Source: Phorcus lineatus
Lineage: Eukaryota; Mollusca; Gastropoda; Trochida; Trochidae
Reading direction: 5' to 3'
DNA: 64,000 bases
Assembly: GCA_921293015.1 (NCBI GenBank)
Contig: OV121084.1
Span: 27,466,946-27,530,945, forward strand
Under the pieces are notes generated by a model. It worked only from the letters and a program-made list of their open reading frames with translations, did not search any database and was not told where the DNA came from. Positions 11,498 to 24,500 of this stretch are shown piece after piece. Numbering within the stretch: position 1 is the first letter of the stretch; every line of letters begins with the position of its first letter. Both the position numbers and the translations under genes were made by a program.

Positions 11498-12102
11498 AGG
11501 TAACAATATACATAAAACAGTACGTTCACTTGCCAAGACTCAGAGGTTTTTATGGTAACTAACGGTCAAAATCTACATAAAACAACTACAATAACTAATC
11601 TGATTGAAATTCGTTTAGATATAGTTTTTACTACACATTTTAGATGTACTATTTTTTATCAATCGTGGATGGCGAACGGTAGATCTTGCGAAGCACTACA
11701 GAGTTGCGGCGAAATTATCTTCATTCGAATCATACTTGACCGCGAGTGCGCTTCTAAAACTCTGAACATCGTTAAAGCTGTGCTCAGGGATTATTTGATG
11801 TTGTGCGGTCTAATTTGGGGTCATTTCCGGGTCACGGGTCACAGGGACAGCTTCAAGAGCGAACAAGCGGGTATATAAATAAAAATGAACGAATTTGAGA
11901 TATTATTTAAACGAGTTTGTAACAATATCTTAATTGCTACATCATGAAAAAGAATTTTTGAAAATATTTTATCTATGGTCAATGTTGCAATGGCGATTCT
12001 ATTACAATTAGGTGAAATATGCATTCCCAATTTGCTTAATCATGTGTTAAAACCAAAAGTTGTTAGTTGGTTGGTTTCTAGAAATCGTCTCATCCAAACA
12101 AT
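11498..12102. other. Unique spacer right of the minisatellite
   Basis: About 370 bp (to about 11,866) occur only in unit 1 and form the right flank of the minisatellite-bearing segment; after that, homology to 34,29x and 57,43x resumes. A 108-codon plus frame here has no recognisable motif. Nothing else seen. Confidence 0.5.
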
Positions 12103-12235
12103 AGTGATTTTCATGATGATAGTGATTTTCATGATGATAGTGATTTTCATGATAATAATGATTTTCATGATGATAGTGATTTTCATGATGATAGTGATTT
12201 TCATGATGATAGTGAATTTCATGGTGATGATGATG
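12103..12235. repeat. 18-bp tandem repeat 3' of PLAT gene copy A
   Basis: About seven copies of ATAGTGATTTTCATGATG with small variants, followed by ATGGTGATGATGATGACATT. Matching but longer and more variable arrays (TGGTGATAG variants) lie at about 34,520-34,700 and 57,665-57,850 in units 2 and 3. Confidence 0.9.
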
Positions 12236-12284
12236 ACATTCACAACTATGTTCAGAGTCAGTGTCAGAGATATGGTGTTTCCTC

Positions 12285-12470
12285 TAGTAAGCGTTCGAGC
12301 GCTTATTCCTTTCAGCATCCATTGACCCCTGGCGGTTAATAGAGGTCTGGCGCTTATTGGTGATCTTGCATTTAATGTTTTAAATCCGGCGCTTATTTTC
12401 TATACTACCATGGACATCCTGACGCTTGTTATTAGCCCGGCGCTCATTTCGCTTATTATAGGAAATACGG
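12285..12470. repeat. Cluster of GCGCTTATT motifs downstream of the PLAT gene
   Basis: Between the 18-bp array and the poly(A) signal, the word GCGCTTATT or a one-base variant (GACGCTTGTT, GCGCTCATT) recurs about five times at roughly 20-60 bp spacing. Matched in units 2 and 3. No function is claimed. Confidence 0.45.
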
Positions 12471-12479
12471 TTGGATTGG

Positions 12480-12485
12480 TTTATT
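12480..12485 (-). terminator. Poly(A) signal AATAAA of PLAT gene copy A
   Basis: Canonical AATAAA on the minus strand about 22 nt after the stop codon at 12,508, giving a very short 3' UTR. The same hexamer sits at the same offset in copies B and C. Confidence 0.7.
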
Positions 12486-12507
12486 CAATGCTAAATGGAA
12501 AGATATC

Positions 12508-15500
12508 TTAGAAACCACCTCCGTCAAAAAAATCTCCGAAATCACCAAACAAATCCCCCATGAATGAAGGTTCGTTTTCGTTGCTCGTCTCATCCAGGAT
12601 TGATTGTTCAATTCCCCTGTCCATATGTCCAAATACATCGAGAAGTGATAGTTCATCTTTCATGGCCCTTTGTTTCTTGTTCTTATTTTTCTGTTTCTTT
12701 TTCTTGTCTTTTTGTACCCCTTTCCTGACTTTCTGTTCTCTTTTCGAAACTGCCAGTTCCTTTCTCAATTCGTTCGTCCGAAGAACGGGAATCCAACAGC
12801 TACATTTAAAATAGTAGTCTTCAAATTCAGGAACTCCTCTTCCATTTAGATTTGTTGATCCATGTTGTGATGTTTTCGAATTTAGAAGTCTATCTTTTTC
12901 ATCTCGAGACAAATATCGTCTTATGGTTACCTTTAAAATAAAAAAGCCACCTAATTGTCAACAAATATCAATAACTTCCAATACGACTTGTGTATAAATT
13001 GTATATATAGATATTATTATTTTACGACAAAATGTTACACTTGTTTCAATATCAATTCTCGTAACATATTCTCTAAACTAAAGCACAAATTTAACAAATT
13101 AAAGAGCCCCTCCGTGAGTCGTTGGAGTCATATATGCCAAACTTAATCAATGGTGTCATTTGATAGCGAAGTATCGACTGTTACCAAAAAGAAACATTTT
13201 AAAGCTTATTGGTTTTTACAGTGACAATACGAAGGTAGAACGTCTCAATTATGATCGAAAACCGGACAGTGGCACGCGTCAAATAGTCAAACGTAATTTG
13301 GGAATCTTATGTAAAACTGCCAGGAGGGCAGCTAAGAGTTGATAGCGTTTGTTAGGTTATATATTAACTAGTATCCATGTATATTGGACGTAATATCTAT
13401 ACCTCTGTGCATTTATAAGGCTGATTTTAGATTTTCATGAAAACCAGTATTTGTCATGTATATGTCTTTTGGACATGAAACGTTAAGATGTTTTGATGTT
13501 ATATCACCACATATAGGTTTGTATCAAAGGTAAATAATATGTTATGGAAATCAAGGAGTGGCTCTTTAAGAGAAGGAGAACACCTCCCTGTTAGTTCCAT
13601 ATATCAACTTCGCTTGCATGGCATAACTTGCGCCAGTCCATTTGTTTGACTAATTTAAACCTTTAATTTAAACCCAGCTTTTCGGTGCCTGCTCTCCAAG
13701 CTGATGCGATTGATTTGATACTCTAATGATACATCTAATGATAATTGCCACCTTTCGTCGAAGAGGACGCTGCTCTCAAACCTTGAATTTTAGCGTTAGC
13801 AGCATGACTTATATAAGCCATAGGTCCTGCGCGAGTAATTGCCTTGCGGGGGAAGTTGGTGTGTATATGTAGGCCGGCACTACCATGCCTCCTAGATAAG
13901 GAAATAAAGCTTACATCTACGAGATACCAGTCCGGAGAGTTCCGATATCCCCCATTGTCGTGGCCAACATTGATTCTTGTCACTGGACCAACGTCTATTG
14001 CATTCAACTAAAGAATAAACGCATACTTTATTTACTTATATAATATATATTAATCAAATGTTGTACTGATAAAAAATCAACCCAGTTATTCATCACATAA
14101 ATACATGCACACATACATACAAACATGCACATATACATACATACTTACATACACACACAAACATACAATCATACATCCATGCACACATACATACTCAATA
14201 CATACATAAGATAGCATTCTATTATATGAAATGCTAAATACTATTTTCTCTGTTCTCTCATCAATTCTATATCTTACCTGAAACAGACTGTATCTTCCCT
14301 TCTCAAAGTTCGCCCAGGGATTTTCAAAGAATATTTGGCCAGTTGTCCCTCTTTCTCCAACTAACTGTATATAGACATGCGCGTCAGTGCCTGCCTCTTT
14401 CATATTACCTGTTCGAACTCTCACCCGGTACTGCACTTCATATCCTTTCACTGTTGATAAGCATTGAGGCAAAGTTATGTATTTGGTAAAGGGACTATGA
14501 AGTGATGAAATCAGATCTTAAACCACTGGTCATTTTAACCTAGAGAGAGTTGATGTCAAAAGAGTTTTACAGTTTCCTTTCTAGTGTTTCCGAAATGCAG
14601 AAGGTAAATGGAGGTTCATCAGTATTTAGAAATCAAGATTAAAATGCTTATATTTACTGCGCTCTTAATCAATATAATGTCTTGAGTTTTTACATGACAT
14701 TTCAATTGACGTCAAACATTTGATCTTACATGCCCATCCCATCTCTCCCCATAGATGTAGCCCAAGCAATAAAATCTTATGCTAACCTCTGTATAATACA
14801 ATCATATATAGGATATTCTGCATATTCCCCTAGCGGCAAACGAATGCAGCACAACATATCTTCAAATTTCAGCCAATGAAAACAAATCTTTTATTGAAGT
14901 TTGCCTGTAGTAAACATGATTCAGCCGCCTTATAACGTCTTTGCCAAGTGCATAGACGAATGAATTCGCGTTTTTCCGAAGCATACAACAGTGACAAGGG
15001 ATTTCTGAATATTGCTTTAGAAACCTCGTCCCTGATCGGTCCACTAACTTTGACTGCATCCACCCAAGCTTCTACATTCAAAACTCGTACGTGCTCATGT
15101 TAAACCATATGTTAGGCAAGAATTTCATTACTTGAGCTACTTCTGTAGAGATATTTAAGCGCAAAATGCCATATATGTATATATTAGTTAATAAAACAAA
15201 CTCAAATCTGTGACTCTTTATGCTATTGATAACTATATATCTATAGCTAAATCATCCTGCTAAATCAGCGTATATGAATCCGCTCTCGCTCCTCCCTAAT
15301 ACCCTGATCTCTTTCGGGCCAAAAGGATGTAGCTCAATCCGCCATTTAAACAGGGTGTGAGAATGGATGAGATAACATTGTCTAAATGGGGAAATCCAAA
15401 GTATAAGTTTTATCAGAAAAAACCCCCAAATTCTTCGACGTTTCCACGTAAGATCTTAATTTTAAGAACACCAATCAAAGAAGTATTATTTTTAAATAAT

Positions 15501-18500
15501 CACTCAGTGAGTTGCCACTATTGAGTGATGTAAGACACCCTTCATCAAAGGAGTCAATCCATTGAGTAGTGTATAATGACTGTTGGTTAAATCTATCATT
15601 TTAAAGGTAATCGGTTTTCATGTTTTTACAGTGATAATATGAAAGTAAAAATGATCGAAAACCGGACTACACCGCGTGTTCATTTGTTAAACGTATTTAG
15701 GAAATTTAACTTAATTAAAGAGTTGAAAGAGTTTAATAGGTTATATAACTAGTATCAATGGACGTGTCATCTCGGCTCCTGCGCATATATAATGACGTTT
15801 TTAGATTTACATGCAAAACAAATATTTATAGATAGTTGTCATTTGGGGATGAATAATTTCGATATTTTAAATTTTATCACCACATACTGAATTAAGCTTC
15901 TGTTCAAACCCCCAAAAATATGTCATGAAAAAAACGGAGTGTGTTTTAAGCTTACCTTCACTGGTGAATTTTAGATCCTTGACTGTTTTTCCCGTCCCCT
16001 TTTCCTGAGACAGCCAACATTTACAATCAAAGGTGTATGTTTCAGACAAATGACTCTTTAAGACCTTGTCTTTTCCACCTGCATAGTTCTTATCTCTAGA
16101 TGCCTCCTCTTCCATTTTATCCAGTACTTGAGCTTGTTCCACTTTTGACAAGTACCTTGTTACCTTTACCTTAAAAAAGTATGAATAGAGGGATTCTTTC
16201 GGTTGCATGAGAAAAAAAAATCAAAATCACACAATTAAAGTTATATGATGAAATAATATCAGTATGATTAAAATAGACCGTGGCCCAAGGAATAAAAAGT
16301 TTTTATAATTTATATTGACTAGCGGGATTCGAACGTTCTCTAACGAGGGCTTTCCTCTCCACAATGGTCTGATATCAGCCACGCTGCTCGCACGTGAAAT
16401 AAGGATGGGTATCGGTTCTCATTTCCATATCGCAATATATTGCGATACAGAAAAGCGTATTGCAGTACGTATTGCAATATATTGGTAGTTTCCATATTTT
16501 ACTTTTTCCATGTTGTGATGACCAAATAATAGCAATTAGAACAGTGATCAGTACTCAACTAGACGCCTTTTTGTAAGAGAGATAATTAAGTGACTCGTTT
16601 CGTACTTTTAACATGTCTGTGCTATTTCCACTTTGCACGTTCACACTTTGTTTACAACTTTTAGTAAAATCATAGGATGTTTTTCTTATGTTTTTCTGCA
16701 ATTTAACACGGAAAGTGTTCATTCTAAAACCTCCGATATATTGGATATTTTCAGAAGACTGTACCGGTACGTATCGCGTTGTTTCTGTATTGCAATATAC
16801 CGATATATCGATACTTATGAAGCGGTATTCTGTTATCAACCCGTTGCAAATTGATGAAGGTTATATCATTGATAATGAATTCATCCTACACATGCATGAG
16901 GACTATTCCACACCCTTGGTCCAATTTGGTTAGAATTTAAACAAAGAAGTTAAAAACCTGAAAGGCAGCAATGTACATTATTGAAACCATGTTCCAATGC
17001 ATCTGTTATTTGTCAATGAGCTGGGCCATATTGTCTTTTAATTCTGGCCCGGAAGCTAATTTTTATGAAAGACAAGAAACCCCTAAAAGCACAACTTTAT
17101 ACGATGCTTGTTCAACTAACCATGTTTAAAAGAGTTAGGCTTTATGGACTTTGAGTTCTGGTCGGGTGACAAAACACTAAATTGCAACTATATGGACACC
17201 GCCTAAAAAGAAAGTTAAGAAGAAGTTGAAAATCCCAAAAAGGTATCACTACACATGATTTATTTTAGTGTAACAAGTTTTAAATCTTTTTTATTTCTGG
17301 CACGGAAACAAAATTCAAAATAGTGTTTCTCTGGCATCCGTCAAAATAAAGTATGTACAATTTTAAAACCTAAAAAGGCACTACCTCATATAATAATTGT
17401 TCAATGCCATGAAAACTAAACCTCAAGGCTAGTTAGAAAAGAAAACCCGTATGGTCGTGAATTAAGCAATATCTCAGCCATTTCAGGTCATTTTTATACA
17501 ACCAACCAATTTCGCTGTAGCAGGGAAAAACTAAATACTCACTTCCTCAAGGAACCAATCCGGGCTAGGACCGTGGTTGTCATGACCGATAATTATACGT
17601 GTCAGTGGGCCGACATCTTTTTCTTCCAGCTAAAGGACAAACAGATGAATTCTAATGCAAAGCATTTTTCTCCATAAAATTCCCAAAAGGCAAAATTGAT
17701 TTTTGATTCAAGAAATATTAATTAGATAACGAGGTATCATCATATAACCAACTGAACATCAAAGAAGCTGTAAACAATGAAAACCATCACCTAGCAAGAC
17801 GACATTTGACGTACTAGAATATATTTATTCAATGACAATGAGAAGGTTGTAGGATTAAGAAGAATCTTCCCCACAAACCTCATGGCTACGTTAACTCACT
17901 ATTTGTTACCCATTTTCTCCACAGGTAAGCTCCGTAAGATAAACCTTTACTTACCTTTGTTTAGCCTTTTTGGGCAATCAAATCTATTTCCGTTTGCTTT
18001 GGGAAACCATAATTTTATTCCAATGTGCAATTTCCACTTAAAGGGTCATAGAGTGTTGGTGTCAAATAAGTCATAATGGCGTTATTTTATCGATAAGTAG
18101 TTGGTTTTTCTGAAAATCAGTATCTAACTTGCTTATTGGTTCAATATTGAGACAACAAAGAGGTTTTAGTCGCGATATGTGATCGAAAACCGGACAGTGG
18201 CGCGCGTCAATGACTCAAACGTAATTTTAGAAACTAATTTCAAACAGACACAAAGATGAATATTGATATGTAGTGTTTAGTAGGTCATTTAAGTCACAGG
18301 GGCGTGTATCGCTTAGAAATAGCTTTAGAAAGACATACCTGTAGACCCTACCCTACTACTAGGGTCTATAGGTATATATGAGTAGGGTAGGGTCTATAGG
18401 TATATATGTCTTTCTAAAGCTATTTCTAAGCGATACATGCCCCTGTGATTTAACTAATAATACTAACTAAATTTTATTAGAGTATTAGAGCCACACACAA

Positions 18501-21500
18501 AATCTTAAAATAAACTCTGTGTCACCTTTTAAAGTAATCAGTCTCCTTATAGAGAGAGAGCTTCATTGCATAGGCCTCGGTGACAACAAAAATACTATTA
18601 ATGCACTCGGTGTATTCCGAAATATTGCAAGATATATTTTGCCGCTAGGGGAACCTGCCCGTGAAGAACTCGCATTACAACAGAGGTTTACCCTGAATTT
18701 ATTACAGTGCTACCTCTATTGGAAGAGAATGTCTCATACCTTGAATGTTTCAATCAGTCCGGCCTCAAAGTTGTTGTCGTTATCATCCAAGGTTATATTT
18801 CTGCTTTCGCCTTTCGTCCCAATAAACTTTATATATACATTGGCGTCCGAGCCATCATCCTCCCCGTCGCCTGTGTGCAATGTCACTTCGTACCGAATTT
18901 CTCCCACTGTAAATCACATACTATATGAACTAAACAGCTAATGTTTTCAATGAATAAAGAAAAGATTAGGTTTTCTTATCGTTTTTATCTTATGCATAGT
19001 TTATATAACGTTTCCAATGTATGATTACTCTTTGTGCAGATTTATGATAGAAATATCAAGTTCATTTCTTGATCTGTTAAGGCGGGTAATTTTTCCGTTG
19101 AAGTGAAATAACATTAAATCACTCACCGCTAATCCTATAATAGAATGTTTTTTTCAACCCAGGGGCCTCTTCAACAACGCTTATCTTGGTTATTTTTCAA
19201 TTATTTCTACATTTCACTAACTTTTGTGTGAGAAAGATGCCAGTGTTAGTACGTATTTAAGCTTACTTTTAAAATTGAGTTCCATTCCGGTGGCGTGTAA
19301 TTCCTTGTTAAGTACTTTCTTCCCCCCGTCTATTGCTAACCAACATTTACATTCAAAGAAATATTCCTCGTGATCTGGAATCTCTAACACCATGCCGTTT
19401 CTAGCAAACACTTTTTCGGTAATGTTGTTGATTCTCACGCCTGCAATTCTTTCTTCCTTTTCCTTCTGATTGACATCTTCTTTTGGTCCATTTTCTCTCA
19501 TCTTTATTTTCACCAGCCATTCAACTTGTTCTGTTTTCGACAGATATCGATTCACCTTAACCTAAAAATCAATGCAAAATATTTATACGTTCGTACAACA
19601 TAGGTTAAAACGAAAAAAGTAAAATTTGTAAATTTGCATTATCCCTCTCACGTTTATGTTGCAATTGATTTAATGAAAAGAAATTTTACGTTTTGTGAAT
19701 TACATTTCAACTCTGTTTTTGGGGTTTAAATATTTTGATATATGACATTGTTCAGATATTGGCATGCGTATCATTAGCAAAAGACAAAATCAATACAGAA
19801 AATGATTTCCTCTAGTACAGCTGGTTCCATTCAGTCTATGGGTACTGAACTATCACTTCCCTCGATACCTCTGTTACATTCTTTAAACATCGAGAGTATT
19901 GAACTAACATCATCGCCGTCTTCCCCCTCATGGCTTAAAAAGTCTAAATCCCTGGCTAATTCAAACCTTGCTGTTAACCCGAAAGAATTCATGTGTTGTG
20001 TGCAGTGCCCTCTTCAGCGAAACGTTGAAATTCTCACATGGTTTCTCATTGGACTATCGCGATACACGGCAGCCTGGGCGACAAGCACAGAAAAGTACTG
20101 GAAATGCGGCAAGGCTTATCTTAGCAAGTTACTGGGCCTGGCGAAAGTATAGGCAATGCGTGGGAAGATGCAACTTAACAGGAAGGCTCTGTTATATTCT
20201 ATCAACATAGAGTGTACTGAACTATCACCTTAACAGGTGACCTCTGTTGCAAGTGCACATAAAAAAGGTCGTTGAATACACATGATGGTACAATCCAACA
20301 CTTCCAAAGTATCACAATCCAACACTTCCAAAGTATCTATCAACTTGAAAAGCAATCCTTTCTGAAGCTGATGACAATATATTGAAACCATCCATAGAGT
20401 AGTTTTCGAGAAGTCACATCCGAAAGTGGATACCGGGTTGATGATACTGGATAAATGACTGATGTTGAAAAGCAGGAACATTGATGTCAGTGGAGCCTAC
20501 GTTTCAAGAAAGTAATACTTTGATCTTGTTTTCTACGAACTATTCGATTTATCCTCGTACACTATCTCTATATAGAGTGAACTTATCTCAGACTTCCCGC
20601 TAAAATATATGTTACAATTAATTCCTGAAGTCGAATCTCCTTATGTTACCTCTTTTATACATGGACCATCTTATCCTTAAAACCTCTAAGTCAACAGGGA
20701 TACCGTCTTTACTAACATACAGTAAACACGTCTTAAATCACTTAAGATGTTGAATTTAATATGCGGGCAACGCACATGTGAAGGAACCCAAGTCACACTG
20801 AAAGCCGAGGTTTGATCTAGAATGGAAGAATTCAGGTTTACGGGTGAATTTGATCGGTATGGGTGTTTCATTATCAATCTATACAGTGTCATTATTTAAT
20901 AGATAATTTAATAAAAACTTACATCTTCGACAAACCAGGCAGCGTAGAAACCGCTATTATCGTGGCCGATGTTGATCGCTGTGAGCGCACCGACATCCTC
21001 GCCCTTCAACTTGTGGATAAACACATTATGAAAACATTTTTTATTCAAAGTTTGTAATTTTAGGGAATTTTTATTTCCTCTAATTGATTTGGGAATTTCA
21101 ATGGAATGCTAAATTGCAAAGTAACTGTCTAAACTCACATGTTACAGGCCTTAATCTCCGTCACATAAGTGCCACTTAAGCCATATGAGATCACTGACAA
21201 AGAGTAGTTGATAGAAATGATAATTTAAATTATTTATTCAACATATAGCATGTTTTAATTCATCTTAAATTGATTTATGAATATTTGTTCTTAAGGAAGA
21301 TATTTTTGAAAACAGCCTATTATAATCTTGACGTTCACATAACCTTGACTGCATTACGAATCAAATTATACCACAGCATTCTGTGTTAACTTCTTAAAAC
21401 GGCGGTTATACTTTGTAAACTACAAAGGGTAGCTAAATTAAAGGTAACATTGAATTTTTCCCGACCTTTAAGTCGAACCAGAAGGGAGAAAATCGCGAAA

Positions 21501-24500
21501 ATATGAAAGTCTTAATGTGTATTATATTTAAAACACTAACTAAAATGTTCATTCCTCCTTGCTTTAGATAAGTTTCCAAATTACGTCGCGACTGTATACC
21601 TTTAAATTGTCATTCTATTGAACGAAACCGATCAGCCAAAAAATGATACTTTAAAAAAAAATTCACCACTTGTCGTAAACCTGAAACAACTAAAAAGTTT
21701 TGTATATGTGATTTAAACAACTCATTGAGTTTCTCTTAAATAACCAATCATTGTGATGTAATCTAATCATTATGCAATCTCAGTAAATCATGATCAGTGC
21801 AACGTCGTGGACAAAGTTATGAGCTTATTTTAATGAGATCGATCATTTGTAGATATTTCTCTCAAGCAATAGCTACTTCGGATAAAAGTTTTGATTAACA
21901 CATATTACATTTTACTCTTTATACGATTATCTCTACTCCGTTTTTCATACCTCAAATTGTTCAACCATTCCCCTTCCAAAGAACTTCTTCTCTGGGTTGT
22001 CAATAAATATCTTTTTTGTTCTTCGCTGAGCTCCCACAAACTGTAAGTACACGTTGGCCTTTGTTTCTGCCGACAGCACATCCCCGGTATGAATTGTTAC
22101 TTGATATCGAGTTTCATCCTCTTAAATTCAGATAGACAGATAGAGTTGATCATCGACAGAGAAACACAGTTAAGGTTTGTAGATATAAATAGACAACAAT
22201 AAATCCCAAGATTTAGCGCAGCATATTGGGGTCTTCGAAGAGATAATAGTCTTAACAATTCTTAAAAAAAAATAAAAATATATAATGAAACTAGAGCTGA
22301 GTCTAAAGTATCGTGTTCTAATCGCCGAAAGCCTTGCGAATGAACCCAGGTCTTCACAATGGTAATAGGATATATGTTTAAATGTTAAATATGATACAAA
22401 GATTCTGATTGGTCAATAAATCCGATTGTAACCAATCAGGTATCGACGAAAGCTAAGACATGCGTAGATGATAAAGGAGAGATTTTGTTACGTAAAATTC
22501 AGACATCAGACAGTGACTAGATATAATCAGACCCAAACCACAATGGCGGATCCTATTGAAAAGGTTGAGGTTGGTGGAATGACAGACACATTTTGAGAGG
22601 CTTTTAAAGAGAAACTTTACCGTTACTGCAGTCTGATTAAAATCGATCGTGTTCCGAGGAATAAAGGTTTTTAAATATTAACTATAGCGGGAATTGAACG
22701 TAATCTTTACTGGGTGCTTTCCTCTCCACAACGGTCTGAAAGCATCCTCCTTGCTCGCTCGCTCTTACACCAGTTTAGCGCGCAGACAAAACCTAGTCAT
22801 TAGCGGACCAATCACATCATCTCGTTTAGAATAACGATAGCGGCGATTAAGGTTAACGAATAGTAAACGGGAGTTACCTGCCCCTAGATACTCATACTGA
22901 TAGCTTTTGCTGCTGTCATTATGATTGGCTAGTTGAGATTGCGTCAGAACGTGCGAGCAAGTAGGGTGCTTTCAGGCCGTTGTGGAGAGGAAAGCATCTG
23001 GTAGAAGACGTTCGATTCCCGCTTTAGTCAATATCAAAAACTTTTATTCGTCGGAACACGGTAGATTTTAATCAGACTAACCGTCATTGGACCAAAGTGA
23101 CAATGTTCCTACCATCATTCATTGTGTCCTTTCTTGTGAGGCTCAGTTTCCTTTGTTTCACCCCTGTTTCCTCGTCAGGTATCCAACACTGACACTTAAA
23201 GAGGTACTCGTCATGCTCGAAGACGACAAGAAGAGGGCTATCTCCATTCAATAGGTCACTAGCGAAGACATCGTCCTCGAGGCTTCCCTCTTTCACTTCT
23301 TTCCTTCCATCTTTGTTATGTCTTTTCTCTATTAATCTATTTTCTGATCTTTGTTTGAGGAATTTCTTCGTTAGTTCCAGACTTTTAACTTGTTCACTTT
23401 TTGACAAAAATCGTTTGATTCGAACCTTTAATGAAACATAAGAAAGAGTTTTAATCAAAATCAATTATACACTGTCTTTAAACTCAATATTTATTGAATG
23501 TTTGGAATATAACGTAAAGCATGTGTTATTATTTTGCATCTTGGTTTGTGATTTAAGAATGACCATAACCTTGTTTTTTTCAATTTCAACGAGATCTACA
23601 TTTAAATCATAGAATTATCGCTTCTATTCAATTAACTCTTCTTATATTCTTTCTATTAATTATTTAATATTGTAAGTTTAATTTAATTATGTCATCATAT
23701 CTTCTCTTAAAAACAGCGTTTATGGAATTTAACCAATTGACCTTGCAACCAGACATGGTATCTCTATCAAATGAATAGTACTATTTCTATAAGAGGGTTG
23801 CATCTTTTAAATAAAACCGCAGACAAGACAAATATCAGCATTGTAAAACTAAAATTCCGGGATGTTTTTAAGGCACTCATGTAAGACATCTTCGGTCTCC
23901 AATGGTTTTATGATCCGATAATCTTAAAATATCACCCCTGGGACTTTTCATCACGATAATGTGTACTTAAATTACCCGCGCTTGACACTTATTAACAAAT
24001 GAAGCGACTTGACACGAGAAGTTGGAAAGAAGTGTAAGTATACAATCCTTATGTTTATCAACTCACGAATCATTATTATCTTCATATCAAAATTTCAAAG
24101 TAATGACTCGATCGTTCTACTTTCGTGAAGTCACGTATTACATAAAATGGATAACACATTCTGAGTTCTCTCCTGCGGAACGAATTCTACTACGTCTCTG
24201 ACGTCATTCGTATCCACGTGAGATAGCGCATGCGTACTAGCCTCATTCTAGCTGCATGCCTGAAGCGTAATGAACGTCGGTCAACCTGTCCGTCGATTTT
24301 ACGTCTTTTTTGCCTCTAATACCGAGAATAGACGCTATTACTCGGTGAGTTAGTTGGTAGACGCTACCAACTTTATACCAAGTGAGCGAAATCTTGTTTT
24401 AATTACTTCCCTACCCTACCTGTCGCCTCTTTCAAGAGATTAGCTTTCAACGTGAACGTCTCTGAAACAAAATGGCGGGCCCATCCACCTCGTCGGTGGA

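Noticed and set aside
12040-12325. Ile/Met-rich frames of 92-116 codons on both strands near 12.1-12.3 kb
   Set aside because: Translation of the 18-bp tandem repeat; low-complexity artefact.
14095-14205. Clustered repeat array resembling a CRISPR or satellite
   Set aside because: A plain CATA/CACA microsatellite without unique spacers, in a eukaryotic intron.
14862-15081. Overlapping minus frames of 65 and 70 codons in intron 10 of the PLAT gene
   Set aside because: No PLAT features, no proper acceptor and donor pair, and the flanking exons join in phase without it.
22542-22596. Short plus-strand ATG frame in a good start context (MADPIEKVEV...)
   Set aside because: Stops after 17 codons, lies in intron 4 of the PLAT gene, and has no splice donor; also runs into the foldback element.
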